From positions 7,461,431-7,525,430 of the forward strand of contig NZ_KK853997.1 of assembly GCF_000696185.1 (NCBI RefSeq): a DNA stretch of 64,000 nucleotides, in the 5' to 3' direction. The stretch is from Kitasatospora cheerisanensis KCTC 2395. Lineage in GTDB: Bacteria > Actinomycetota > Actinomycetes > Streptomycetales > Streptomycetaceae. The translations under genes and the position numbers were made by a program. Under the pieces are notes generated by a model that searched no databases, was not told where the DNA came from, and saw only the letters and a list, made by a program, of their open reading frames with translations. Below are positions 48,671 to 58,166 of this stretch, piece by piece (the stretch's first letter is position 1; the number at the start of each line of letters is the position of its first letter).

Positions 48671-48812
48671 GTGCGCTGCCGCCTGGAAGTTGGACATACC
48701 GTGCCATCTGCTGACAAGCCGAATGGCCGTCGTGCGCAGGCCGTGCGGGGATGCTTCCGGTGCGTCCGACCCGAGGGTGGGATTGTGGGATGAGCTGCTT
48801 AGAATCTGCGCC

Positions 48813-49550
48813 ATGACCATCCAGGGGGATGCGCCCGTGGGCGCCGACGCGGACCTGCCGGTGGCCAGGCATCGGGCCGTCGGTGAGCGGCGGCGCCTGG
48901 CCTTCCTGTGGAGCGTCGTCGGGGTGCTCGCCGCCGGTGGCGTGTGGGTGGTCTCCACCCCCCACCCGGGCGACGTCCTGCCCGGGCTCGGCCCCACCAG
49001 CACCCAGCCGGCAGCCGCCGCCGCGCCCGCCGGGCAGGCCGCCCAGCCGCTGACGGAGGCTCAGTCCTTCAACGCGGAGCGGTACTTCCCCGGCCAGCGC
49101 GCCTACGAGTCCGACCTGTACAAGGCCCGCCGCACGGCCGCCCGCGACGGCGCCGACTGCAAGGCCGTCCAGAACGACAAGACCCGCAACGTGCTGGAGA
49201 AGCTCGACTGCCAGGGCTGGCTCGGCATCGCGCTCACCCGCAACGACCAGCCCGTGATCACCAGCATCACCGTGCTGCGGTTCACCGACCCGGCCGCCGC
49301 CGCCCGCGCCGTGCAGGCCGTCCGCGAGCACGCCGCCGACTTCGAATTCACCTTCCCCGACGGGCTGGTCGCCCCCGCGGCGGGCGTGAAGCCGATGGCC
49401 GCCGTCCGGGTCGACCTGGTCGGCCACTACCTCACCCTCACCGTCTCCCGCTACGCCGACCAGCGCGCCGGCGACAGGCCGGACGAGACGCTGAGCGCCA
49501 GCACCAGGTCCGCCGCCGCCGTGGCCGGCCAGCCGTTCATGTGGATGTAG
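48813..49550 (+). CDS. Membrane-anchored hypothetical protein
   Basis: A 245-residue protein starting at ATG 48813. A short cytoplasmic part (VARHRAVGERRR) precedes one transmembrane helix (LAFLWSVVGVLAAGGVWVVS, about 29-48). The exterior has a Pro/Ala-rich linker and a domain of about 170 residues (YFPGQRAYESDLYKARRTAA, then VLEKLDCQGWLGIALTRND and FTDPAAAARAVQAVREHAAD). Two cysteines may pair. This architecture is common in streptomycete proteins of unknown function. The 3' end overlaps the convergent MFS gene by 14 bases. Confidence 0.65.
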   Translation: MTIQGDAPVGADADLPVARHRAVGERRRLAFLWSVVGVLAAGGVWVVSTPHPGDVLPGLGPTSTQPAAAAAPAGQAAQPLTEAQSFNAERYFPGQRAYESDLYKARRTAARDGADCKAVQNDKTRNVLEKLDCQGWLGIALTRNDQPVITSITVLRFTDPAAAARAVQAVREHAADFEFTFPDGLVAPAAGVKPMAAVRVDLVGHYLTLTVSRYADQRAGDRPDETLSASTRSAAAVAGQPFMWM

Positions 49551-50746
49551 GCCCCGCCCCGGCCGTCCCCCGCAGCAGCACCGCCGCGCCGCCGGCCAGC
49601 AGCGCCGCCAGCGCGAACACCGCCGCCGCGCCCGCGGGCAGCGCCAGCCCGCCCAGGACGGTGCCCGCGCCGATCCCCAGGTAGATCGCCGAGGCGTTCA
49701 ACGACACCACCAGCGGGGCCTGTTCGGCCGCCGCCGCCAGCAGCCGGTGCTGCTGCGCCGGGGTCTGGCACCAACTGCTCGCCCCCCACAGGAACACCAG
49801 CACCCCCACGGCCGGGACGGCCGCCCACCGGCCCGCCGCGAGCGCGGCCAGCACCGCGAACGCCACCGCCATCGCCGCGTAACCCGCCGTCAGCACCCGC
49901 ACCGGGCCCACCCGGTCGGTCCACCGCCCCGACAGCAGGTTGCCCGCCACCGCACCCGCCCCGTACAGCACCAGCGCGACCGGCACCGCGACCCGGCCCG
50001 AGACGCCGACCGCCGCCAGCACCGGCACGCTGTACGAGTACGGCACGTAGCAGGCCGCCATCCCGAGCACCGTCAGCGGCAGCACCCGGAGCACCCCCGG
50101 GCGGCGCAGGGCGGCCAGCCGGGTGCGGAGCGGAACCGGTGCCGCGCCCGGGAGTTGAGGCAGCGTCAGGCGCACGCCGAGGGCTCCCAGCGCGGACAGC
50201 GCGGCGACCGCGCCCAGCGCCGTCCGCCACCCGAGGCCGGCGGCGGCCACCCGGCCGAGCGGCACCCCGAGCGCGGTGGCGACCGTCAGCCCGCCGATCA
50301 CCACCGCGAGCGCCCGGCCGCGCGACTCGGCCCGCACCAGCGCCGCGGCCGTCGCCCCGCGGTGGGGGTGAACGCCGCCGCCCCGAGCGCCGCGAGCACC
50401 CGCCCGACCAGCAGCACGGCGTACGTCGGGGCCAGCGCGGACAGCGCGTTCGCGGCGGTGAGCAGCACCAGCGCCGCCACCAGCAGGGTGCGGCGCGGCA
50501 GTCGGGCGGTGGCGACGGCCAGCAGCGGCGAGGCGAGCGCGTACACGCCGGCGAACAGGCTGACGGACTGACCGGCGGTGGCCGTCGACACGTGCAGCGC
50601 CCCCGCCATCGCGGGCAGGAAGCCGGCGGTGACGAACGCGTCGGTGCCGACGGCGAAGGTGCCGAGGCGAGGACGGCGGCGGGGCGGAGGGTGTCCTGCG
50701 GCGGTGAAGTCGTGGGTGGGGGAGTGGCGTTGACGGTGCTGGTCAT
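49537..50746 (-). CDS. MFS exporter, AraJ/Cmr type (two frameshifts)
   Basis: A 12-helix major facilitator of about 403 residues in three frames that join if one base is restored near 50671 and one near 50357. ATG 50746 starts MTSTVNATPPP. The N-terminal half has LGTFAVGTDAFVTAGFLPAM, the classical motif of drug-resistance and sugar efflux MFS proteins, and LLVGRVLAALGAAAFTPTA. The second half has RAESRGRALAVVIGGLTVAT, GVPLGRVAAAGLGWRTAL and further helices to the stop at 49537. It lies downstream of an Rrf2 regulator with a matching palindrome 18 bases before the start. It is probably an inducible drug or metabolite exporter. Confidence 0.8.
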
Positions 50747-50763
50747 GGCTCTCCAGGGCTACT

Positions 50764-50788
50764 ATTCGGGACAACTGGTATCCGGAAT
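50764..50788. promoter_or_regulatory. Rrf2 operator candidate before the MFS gene
   Basis: A 25-base imperfect palindrome (ATTCGGGACAAC...TATCCGGAAT). Its reverse complement matches the site at 51315-51339 in 20 of 25 positions, with shared core GGATAC.AG.TGTCC. It lies 18 bases upstream of the MFS start. Confidence 0.65.
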
Positions 50789-50826
50789 CGGCGCAGTCGG
50801 GTGCGCCGGGGGTGCGGCGGGGCGGA

Positions 50827-51314
50827 TCAGGCGGCCGAGGCGAGGCGGGCGTAGTTGCGGCGGACCCGGGCGACGGACGCCGCCGGGGCCTCCCGGGCCA
50901 GCTCGGCGACGGTGCGGGCGGCGAGCTCGCGGCGCCAGGCGAGTTCCGCGCGGCGCATCGCCGCCGCGATCCCGCACGGGCGGGCGAACTCGCGGTCGGC
51001 CGCGCCCTCCGCGGAGACGCCGCGCTGCCGGATCTCGGCGCACGCGAACAGCGGATCGGCCCCCTCGACGGCCGTCACCACGTCCATCATGGTGATCCGC
51101 CCGGGGTCGCGGGCCAGCCGGACGCCGCCGCGCGGCCCGAGACCGACGTCAACAGGCCCGCCCGGGTGAGCCGTTGCAGCACCTTGTTGAGGTACGTCGG
51201 CGACAGCTCGAACATCGCCGCGAGCCGAGCCGAGGGCACCGGGCCGGGTTCGTCCAGCCACACCAGGGTGAGGCAGCAGTGCAGCCCCCACTCGACGCCT
51301 TCGCTCGTCCGCAT
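50827..51314 (-). CDS. Rrf2-family transcriptional regulator (one frameshift)
   Basis: About 162 residues in two frames, joined if one C/G is restored near 51133. ATG 51314 starts MRTSEGVEWGLHCCLTLVWL. The winged helix has SARLAAMFELSPTYLNKVLQ and RLTRAGLLTSVSG; the rest has GVRLARDPGRITMMDVVTAVEG, the Rrf2 signature, then PLFACAEIRQRG and RPCGIAAAM. Cysteines near the N-terminus (HCC) and two in the C-terminal part could ligate a cluster, but the spacing differs from IscR/NsrR. Its gene begins ten bases after the STAND gene stop. A palindrome at its own start and a matching one before the MFS gene indicate that it controls itself and the exporter. Confidence 0.85.
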
Positions 51315-51339
51315 ATTCGGGATACTAGCTGTCCGGGAT
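51315..51339. promoter_or_regulatory. Rrf2 operator candidate before the Rrf2 gene
   Basis: A 25-base imperfect palindrome (ATTCGGGATACT...TCCGGGAT) directly before the Rrf2 ATG and overlapping the last codons of the upstream STAND gene. It matches the inverted site before the MFS gene. Confidence 0.65.
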
Positions 51340-54300
51340 CGCGCCCGCCGGGAGTTCGTCGATCGCGGCCAGGATGCCGGTCAACTGCGCCACCACGCCG
51401 TCGAATTCGGCGGGCCGCTCGGCGGCCAGCGCCCGAACGAGGTCGAGCGCCTCCCGCGCGGTGGCCCGGGCCTCGCCGCGGCGGCCGAGGTTGAGCTGGA
51501 CCACGGCGAGCACGCGCAGGGCGGCGGCCAGCGGCGACCTGCGGAGACCGGGATCGGCCCGGCAGATACGGACGGCTTCGAGCGCGGGCGCGAGGGCTTC
51601 CGGTACGCGACCGGCCATGCCGGACTGGGTGGCCAGGACGATCAGCGCATGGGCCAGCAGCGGGAGATGAGTGCCGGGGTCGGCCTCCGCGAGGGCCCGC
51701 CGGAGGACCGCCGCCTCCTCGGCCAGGGCCAGGCCCTCCGCCCACTGGTCGGGTTCGTCCAGACAGTCGGCGAGGTTGGTCAACGCAGCGGCGAGCAGGG
51801 CGAGATGACGCCCCGGCACGGCTTCGTCAAGGCTGCGGCACAGGTCGAGGGCGTCGCGGCCACAGGCGGCCGCAGGGCCGGCGGTCCCGGCGAGGCGGAG
51901 CTCCTCGGAGAGCCGGAGCAGTGCGAGGACCAGCCGGGGCAGGTGGGTGCCCGGATCCGCGGTGGCCAGGGCGGTGCAGACCTCGACGGCCTCCGCACCC
52001 AGGGGCACCGCGTCGAGGTGCCGGCCCAGGTGGCCGAGCGTGTCGGCGAGGCGCTCCAAGGAGTCGGCCAGCTGGAGGAGATCGGCCGGCCGGTCGAGCC
52101 CGCGGAGCAGGTCCACCGCTTCCCGGCCGGCCGGCAGCGCCTCCTCCGGGCGGTCGAGCATGAGGAGGTGATTGGCCAAGTGGCCGAGAGCGCTGGCGAG
52201 TTTGGGCGCGTGGACGGTGCGGGAGCGCTCGGCCAGCAAGCGGTAGAGCGCCACCGCCTCCTGAGCGGCCGTCATGCCCTCCTCGGCCCGGCCCTGGTGA
52301 CCCAGATGGCGGGAGAGGCAGATCAGCGCTGCGGCGAGGTGGCCCGCGTGCGCGTCCTGCGGTGTCGTGCGCAGGGTACGGGCGACGGCCACGGACTCCC
52401 GGGCCCGGGCCAGTGCTTCGGTGCTCCGGCCGAGCGCGTCGAGGTGGTCGGCGAGGGCGGTCAGGACGACGATCAGCTCGGGCAGGCGGGCGTCCGGATT
52501 CCCGGCCGCGAGCCGGCGGAGCAGGGCGGTCGCCTCCTCGGCGGACGCCAGCCCCTGTTCCGGCCGACCGAGCAGGTGGCAGGCCTGGGATTCGTTCGTC
52601 AGCGCGCCGGCCAGGGCGGGCAGGTAAGCGTCCGGATCCCCCTCCGCGAGCACCCGGTAGGCGGCCACCGTACGGCCGGCGGCAGTGACGGCCTCGGGAA
52701 GGCGGCCGAGCTCACCCAGTCGAACCGTCAGCGTGGCCAGCGCGGCCGCCCGTTGCCGGACGTGGCTTCCGGCGAGCTTCTGGTAGAGGGCGACCGCTTC
52801 CTGGACGGCGGCCAGACCGTCCTCGTGCCGACCGAGCGTTCCGAGGACGTTGGACTGGGTGAGCAACGCGCCGGCCAGTCCCGGGAGACCCGCTTCGCCG
52901 CGCCCCCGGTGCAGTGCCACGGCCTCCACCGCCGCGGTCAGCCCGTCGTCCGGCCGGTGGGCCCTGGCGAGCCGTGAAGCGAGACTGCCGAGCGCGGAGG
53001 CCAGAGCCTCGGCGTGGCGTTCCGGATCGACGGCGTGGAAGGCACGGTACAACGCGACCGCCTCCTCGACGGCCGTCAGGCTCTCCTCCGTGCGGCCGAG
53101 CTGCCTCGTCCGCACGGAGAGCTCGTTGAGCGCCGTCGCCAGGTGCAGCCCGTACCGGTCGGGGTCGGTGGCGGCCGGCTCTCGCAGACGTCCCGTCAGA
53201 ACCCGCGCGAGGAAGGCGGCCTCGTGCACCAGGGCCTGGCTGGCGTTCGGGAGCAGGTCGCTGAGGTCCATCAGCTCCCGCAGCGGTGCCCCCGGGTCCT
53301 GGACGATCGCCCGCAGGGCGGCCAGCAGCGGGCCCGGACGGGGGCTGCGGGTGGCCAGGCGGACGAAGTGCGGGGCCAGCGTGGTGCGGTGACGGACGCA
53401 CAGGGAGGTCAGGTGGGGGTCGAGGCGGCCGGCGAGGGCGGGGTGGGCGGCGGCGCGGGTGTAGACGGTGAGGAGGTGGGCGGTGCGGTCGGGGCCGAGC
53501 GCGGGGAGGAGCTGCTCGGGGAGGGCCGGGTCGGTGTCGAGGACGCGGGCGATGTGGCGTTCGGCGAGGCGGTCGGGCGGCAGCGGGGCGAACGGCTGGG
53601 GCGCGGGCGCGGGGTAGAGCGCGCCGAGCCAGGCCGTCACGGTGTCCCGGCGGTCGCGGGACCGGTCGGCCAGCGCCGGGAGCCGGCGCCACAGCAGGTC
53701 GGCCTGCTCGCGGTCGGCCGCCCCGGCCAGGTTCGCCGCCGCGACGACCGCGTCCAGCGCCCGCGCCGACAGCGCGGGCGCGAGACCGAGCGCGCTCGCG
53801 GTGCGCTGCCAGTAGCGGCGCTCGTGGCCCAGCAGCCGGTCCTCCACCGCGGCCGCGCCGTGCCCGGCCGGGGACTCCGCGCCGCCGGTGGTGTCGAGCA
53901 GGTCGGCCAGCGCCGCCATCTGCAGGGTCAGCGCGTTGCCGTACCCGGGCTGGTCCAGCCCGGACGCCATCGGCATCGCGGCGGCCACGCCCGCCCAGTC
54001 CGGCCCCGACTGGCCGTCGACCAGGGGCAGTGCGGCGGCCAGCGCCTCCAGCGCGGCCCGGTACGCGGCCGGGCGGCCCGCCGGGTCGTCCTGGAGCGGG
54101 TCGAGCCGCCGGGTCGGGGCGTGCTCCAGGAGGTCCTGGGCCAGGTCGTCGGCGGTGACGGCCTGCTGCCACCAGTCGCCGTCGGTACGGGCCAGCAGCA
54201 GGAGCTTGAACGCGGACGGACCGCGGTGCGCGGCCGCCGCCGCGACCAGCGCGGCCAACTGCCCGGTGCGGTGCTCCGCGTAGTCGAGGACGACCAGCAG

Positions 54301-55251
54301 CGGACGCGCCGCCCACCGACACTCCGTCAACTCCTGCGCCCCGGCGTCCGGGCGCGGCCACAGCACCGCCCACTGCCGCCCCGACAGCCGGGCCGCCAGC
54401 TCGTGCGCCAGCCGGGTCTTGCCCTGCCCGCCGGGCCCGTGCAGCAGCCAGGCACCGAAGCCGCCGCGCCCGCACCAGTCCGTCAACTCGTCCAGCAGCG
54501 CGTCCCGCCCGTGGAACGGCACCGCCTGCCGGGCCGCCCGCAGCAGCGCCGCGGGGGAGCGGACCGGCCCGCCGCCCGGTCCGGGGCGAGCGCCGGATCC
54601 GCCAGGTGCCGCAGCTCGACCGGCTCCAGCGCGGCCGGCACCCCGTGCGCCGCCAGCACGGCCCGGAACGCCGGGTCGTGGAGCAGCACGTAGGCGGGCA
54701 CCAGGTTCAGCTGCGCCCCGCCCGAGTGCGCCCGCTCCGAGGCGACCACGCCGGTCAGCAGCTCCTCGCAGTGCACCGCGGCCCCCGACAGGCCGCCCCA
54801 GGCGGACCCGTCGGACCACTGCGGCGGGTGCTGGCGCAGGTCCATCACGTGCCGGTTGTCGGCGAAGCCGGTGCCCGGGTTCAACTCCCCGAGCAGCTGC
54901 ACCGCCTCCGCGGGCCGGCCGGGACGCTGGGCGAGCTCCGGCAGGCCCCAGGTCTCGCAGACCGTGCCCGGACGGTCCGTCACCAGCCGCCCCCAGCGCA
55001 CCGGTCCGGGCGGCTCCGGCCACAGCGACGCGTCGACCAGCAGCAGCGCGGCGTCGTCCCGGCCGCCCGGGGTGCCGCACCACAGCACCTCGGCGCCGAC
55101 CGGGCCCGCGCCCGCGGGCCGGAACACCTCGACGCCTCCGCCCGCCCGGCGCCCACCACATGAGCGGAGGTCAGCACCAGCCGCCCGCCGACCGCGTACC
55201 CCGAACCCGGACCGCCCGGGCCACGGACCCCACCAGCCGCGACCGCTCCAC
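51325..55251 (-). CDS. Trypsin-like protease - STAND NTPase - TPR protein (three frameshifts)
   Basis: About 1,309 residues once single bases are restored near 54568, 55136 and 55206. GTG 55251 (VERSRLVGSVAR) is chosen as start, after a GGAG-rich stretch. Domain 1 (about 1-215) is trypsin-like: catalytic His in RLVLTSAHVVG, Asp in DDAALLLVD, Ser in AWGGLSGAAV. Domain 2 (about 230-600) is a STAND-type P-loop NTPase: Walker A LLHGPGGQGKTRLAHELA, Walker B LLVVLDYAEH, then a sensor region LLLLARTDGDWW and a helical winged part. Domain 3 (about 620-1270) is a long run of TPR-like units of the form EA..LYR.LA, each about 45 residues. Proteins of this order are associated with bacterial conflict and antiviral immunity, where the TPR part senses, the NTPase oligomerises and the protease is the effector. 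Confidence 0.82.
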
Positions 55252-55360
55252 GCCGCTCCCGCCCTCCCCGAACCTGCGAACCGCACCAGCGTAGAGGGGC
55301 GTCCGCGGGCACGGGCGCGGGCCGCACCCGCCGAACGGCAGGTGCGGCCCGCGGAGTCGC

Positions 55361-55870
55361 TCAGGCGAGGTCGAGGTAGAACTTCTCGTCACCGCCGCCG
55401 TTGGCGTTGATCTGGCAGTTCACCGTGCCGCCGGGGCCGGTCGCGGCGGTCACGCCGCTGCCGACCACCAAACGCAGGAAATGGTTGGGAAAAGCCGTCG
55501 CCGATTCGAACGAGAACGAGCCGTTCGCCTGCGGGCGGAGGGTGTACATCTCGTACGCCATGGCGCCGAACTGACAGTTGACCGCTCCTCCGCCGGCCAT
55601 GGTGTCCGGAACTCCGGCGCCGTCCATGCGGAGGAAAACGCCGGGGAAAGCCACCGACTCGAATGCGAACGAACCGTCACTCTGCGGCCGGACCCGGAAT
55701 GCCGTCCAGGGGCCGGTGCCGAACTGGCAGTTGACCTTTCCGGCGCCGCCGCCGGCGAACTCGGTCACGCCGGTGCCGTCCATGCGCAGGTAGATGTTCG
55801 GGTAGTGGTCCGACTGGATCGTGACCGGGGCGTCGCCGAGCTTCGCGAGGTCGGCCGCTGACAGAGGCAT
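55361..55870 (-). CDS. Beta-trefoil (fascin/RICIN-like) protein
   Basis: A 169-residue protein starting at ATG 55870 with GGAGA seven bases upstream. Three repeats of about 45 residues are visible, marked by YLRMDGTGV, FLRMDGAGV and FLRLVVGSGV, and by VNCQFG, VNCQFG and VNCQIN. This threefold pattern is a beta-trefoil of the fascin/AbfB type. No signal peptide is present. Such domains bind sugars, actin-like polymers or other proteins. It stands alone beside the STAND gene; any link between them is unproven. Confidence 0.72.
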   Translation of the reverse strand: MPLSAADLAKLGDAPVTIQSDHYPNIYLRMDGTGVTEFAGGGAGKVNCQFGTGPWTAFRVRPQSDGSFAFESVAFPGVFLRMDGAGVPDTMAGGGAVNCQFGAMAYEMYTLRPQANGSFSFESATAFPNHFLRLVVGSGVTAATGPGGTVNCQINANGGGDEKFYLDLA

Positions 55871-56250
55871 GAGGGTGTCTCCTTGATCCGGGCGAGTTTG
55901 CGGACGAGTTGCGGACAAGGGCCTTCGAGGGTGCGTCGAGCCGTGCGGAACCGCCACTTTCGCGCGCTGAATTCCGGAATCGGCAGACCTGTCGACGCCG
56001 AACCGGAAAGCATGGTGAATCGCCGGACAGGGCGGCATTTCCGCCGCCGACGATGAATGTGCCGCCCCCGCTTGTCTTTCCTGCTGTCGCAGGCCCCGCA
56101 CCGACTGTAATCGGGCCGGTGCGGGCTGTCCAGAGTCCCTGCTTCCGCTTAGCCGGGCGGATCATGGAATGCGCCCGCGAAAGGCCCATTGACCTGGGAG
56201 CGGCGGGAATGCCGAGGGCGGAAATTCCGGTCGGAACGGTGGGGGACGGT
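55871..56250. other. Intergenic region upstream of the trefoil gene
   Basis: About 380 bases without a supported gene. Base composition is less extreme than in neighbouring genes. It should contain the promoter of the trefoil gene and the terminator of the acyl-CoA dehydrogenase gene, but no strong motif was identified. Confidence 0.4.
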
Positions 56251-58047
56251 TCAGAACCACTCCGACGGGGTGTCGGCGGCCGTCCGGTCCAGCGCGTCGA
56301 GGAGGTCGAACTGCGGGCCGGTACGGGGGAGTTCGACCCGGAAGAACCAGCGGGCGGCCTGCCGCTTGCCGTGGTGGAACGCGGAGTCGGCGCCGCCCAG
56401 CGCCAGGTACTGCTCCAGCCAGATCCAGGCCAGCACCACGTGGCCGACCGCCTCCAGGTACACCGAGGCGTTCGGCAGCGCCACCTCCGGGTCGCCGGAC
56501 GCCCACAGCACGCCGGTGGTGTGCCGCACCCGCCCGGCGGCGGCCTCCAGCGCGGCCGCGAACTGCCCGGCCTCGCCGCCGAGTTGGGCCGCCCGGGCGG
56601 CGGTCGCCGCGAACGCGTCCAGCAGCACCGCCAGGCCCGCGCCGCCGCCGCGCACCACCTTGCGGCCTAGCAGGTCGAGCGCCTGGATCCCGTGCGTGCC
56701 CTCGTGGATCGCGTTCAGCCGGTTGTCCCGGTAGAACTGCTCCACCGGGTGGTCGCGCGTGTAGCCGTACCCGCCGTGCACCTGGATCGCCAGGTCGTTC
56801 GCCGCCAGGCACCACTGCGACGGCCAGCTCTTCGCCACCGGCGTCAGCACCTCCAGCAGCTGCCCCGCCGCCGCCCGCGCGGCCGGATCCGGCGCGGTCC
56901 GCTGCTCGTCGATCAGCCGGCTGCAGTACAGGCCGAGCGCCAACGCCCCCTCCACGTACGACTTCTGGGCCAGCAGCAGCCGCCGGACGTCCGGGTGCCC
57001 GACGATCGGCAGCTGCGGCGCGGACGGGTCACGGCCCGTCAGCGGACGGCCCTGCGGACGGGAGCGGGCGTACTCCAGCGCGTGCAGGTACCCCGTGTAC
57101 CCGAGGGCCGCCGCGCCCAGGCCGACGCCCGTCCGGGCCTCGTTCATCATGTGGAACATGCAGGCCAGCCCCTGGTGCAGCTCGCCCACCAACTCGCCCA
57201 CCGCACCCGGCTCACCGCCCGGACGGTGCCGCCCCTCGCCGAAGTTCAGCACCGTGTTGACCGTCCCCCGGTAGCCCATCTTGTGGTTCAGCCCCGCGAG
57301 CACCACGTCGTTCCGCTCGCCGAGCGAACCGTCCGCCGCCACCAGGTACTTGGGCACCGCGAACAGCGACAGGCCCCTCACCCCGGCCGGTGCGCCCGGG
57401 GTCCGCGCCAGCACCAGGTGGACGATGTTCTCGCTCAACTCGTGGTCGCCGCCGGAGATCCACATCTTCGTCCCGAACAGCCGGTACCCGCCGTCCGGCC
57501 GGGGCTCGGCCGTGGTCCGCACGTCCGCCAGCGAGGAGCCGGCCTGCGGCTCGGACAGGCACATGGTGCCGAAGAAGCGCCCGGCGGCGAGCGGCCGCAC
57601 CAGGCGCTCGCGCTGCTCCGAAGTGCCGTACACGGCGAGCAGGTTGGCGTTGGCGACGGTCAGGAACGGGTAGGCCGCGGTGCCGACGTTCGCCGCCTGG
57701 AACCAGGCCGTGCAGGCGTTCGCCAGCAGCGTCGGCAACTGCTGGCCGCCCAGGTCGTGGTCCATCGCCGCGGCCATCAGCCCCGAGTCGACGAACACCT
57801 TCAGCGCCGCCCCCACCTCCGGGTGCAGCACCACCCGCTCGCCGTCGAAGCGCGGCTCCTCGACGTCGTTGCGGCGGTTGTGCGGGGCGAAGTGCCGTGC
57901 GGCGAGCTCCTGGGCGAGATCCAGCACCGCGTCGAAGGTCTCCCGGTCGTGCTCCGCGAACCGCTCCCGCGCGATCAGCTCCTCCGCCCCCAGCCAGTCG
58001 TACAGCAGGAAGTCCAGATCCCGGCGGGACAGCAGGAGTTCGGCCAT
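56251..58047 (-). CDS. Acyl-CoA dehydrogenase (long form)
   Basis: A 598-residue flavoprotein of the long acyl-CoA dehydrogenase branch, carrying the extra N- and C-terminal helical parts typical of FadE-like and AidB-like members. It starts at ATG 58047. Conserved pieces: TMCLSEPQAGSSLADVRT (flavin and substrate site), GTKMWISGGDHELSENIVHL, FGEGRHRPGG, and GLACMFHMMNEARTGVGLGA; near the end QVHGGYGYTRDHPVEQFYRDNRL, then IHEGTHGIQALDLLGRK with the catalytic glutamate region. It removes hydrogen from acyl-CoA in fatty-acid degradation. It is divergent from a BAAT-type hydrolase that could act on the same acyl-CoA pool. Confidence 0.93.
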   Translation of the reverse strand: MAELLLSRRDLDFLLYDWLGAEELIARERFAEHDRETFDAVLDLAQELAARHFAPHNRRNDVEEPRFDGERVVLHPEVGAALKVFVDSGLMAAAMDHDLGGQQLPTLLANACTAWFQAANVGTAAYPFLTVANANLLAVYGTSEQRERLVRPLAAGRFFGTMCLSEPQAGSSLADVRTTAEPRPDGGYRLFGTKMWISGGDHELSENIVHLVLARTPGAPAGVRGLSLFAVPKYLVAADGSLGERNDVVLAGLNHKMGYRGTVNTVLNFGEGRHRPGGEPGAVGELVGELHQGLACMFHMMNEARTGVGLGAAALGYTGYLHALEYARSRPQGRPLTGRDPSAPQLPIVGHPDVRRLLLAQKSYVEGALALGLYCSRLIDEQRTAPDPAARAAAGQLLEVLTPVAKSWPSQWCLAANDLAIQVHGGYGYTRDHPVEQFYRDNRLNAIHEGTHGIQALDLLGRKVVRGGGAGLAVLLDAFAATAARAAQLGGEAGQFAAALEAAAGRVRHTTGVLWASGDPEVALPNASVYLEAVGHVVLAWIWLEQYLALGGADSAFHHGKRQAARWFFRVELPRTGPQFDLLDALDRTAADTPSEWF

Positions 58048-58166
58048 GGCACACCCCGATCACGAAGGAAGTCCGACGGCCGGAGAGACTAGTACCGCAA
58101 CGGTGCCCGCCGCAGGGCCGGCGGTCCCGGCGGCGCCGACCGCCGATCAGCCGTGGGAGGGCTCGG

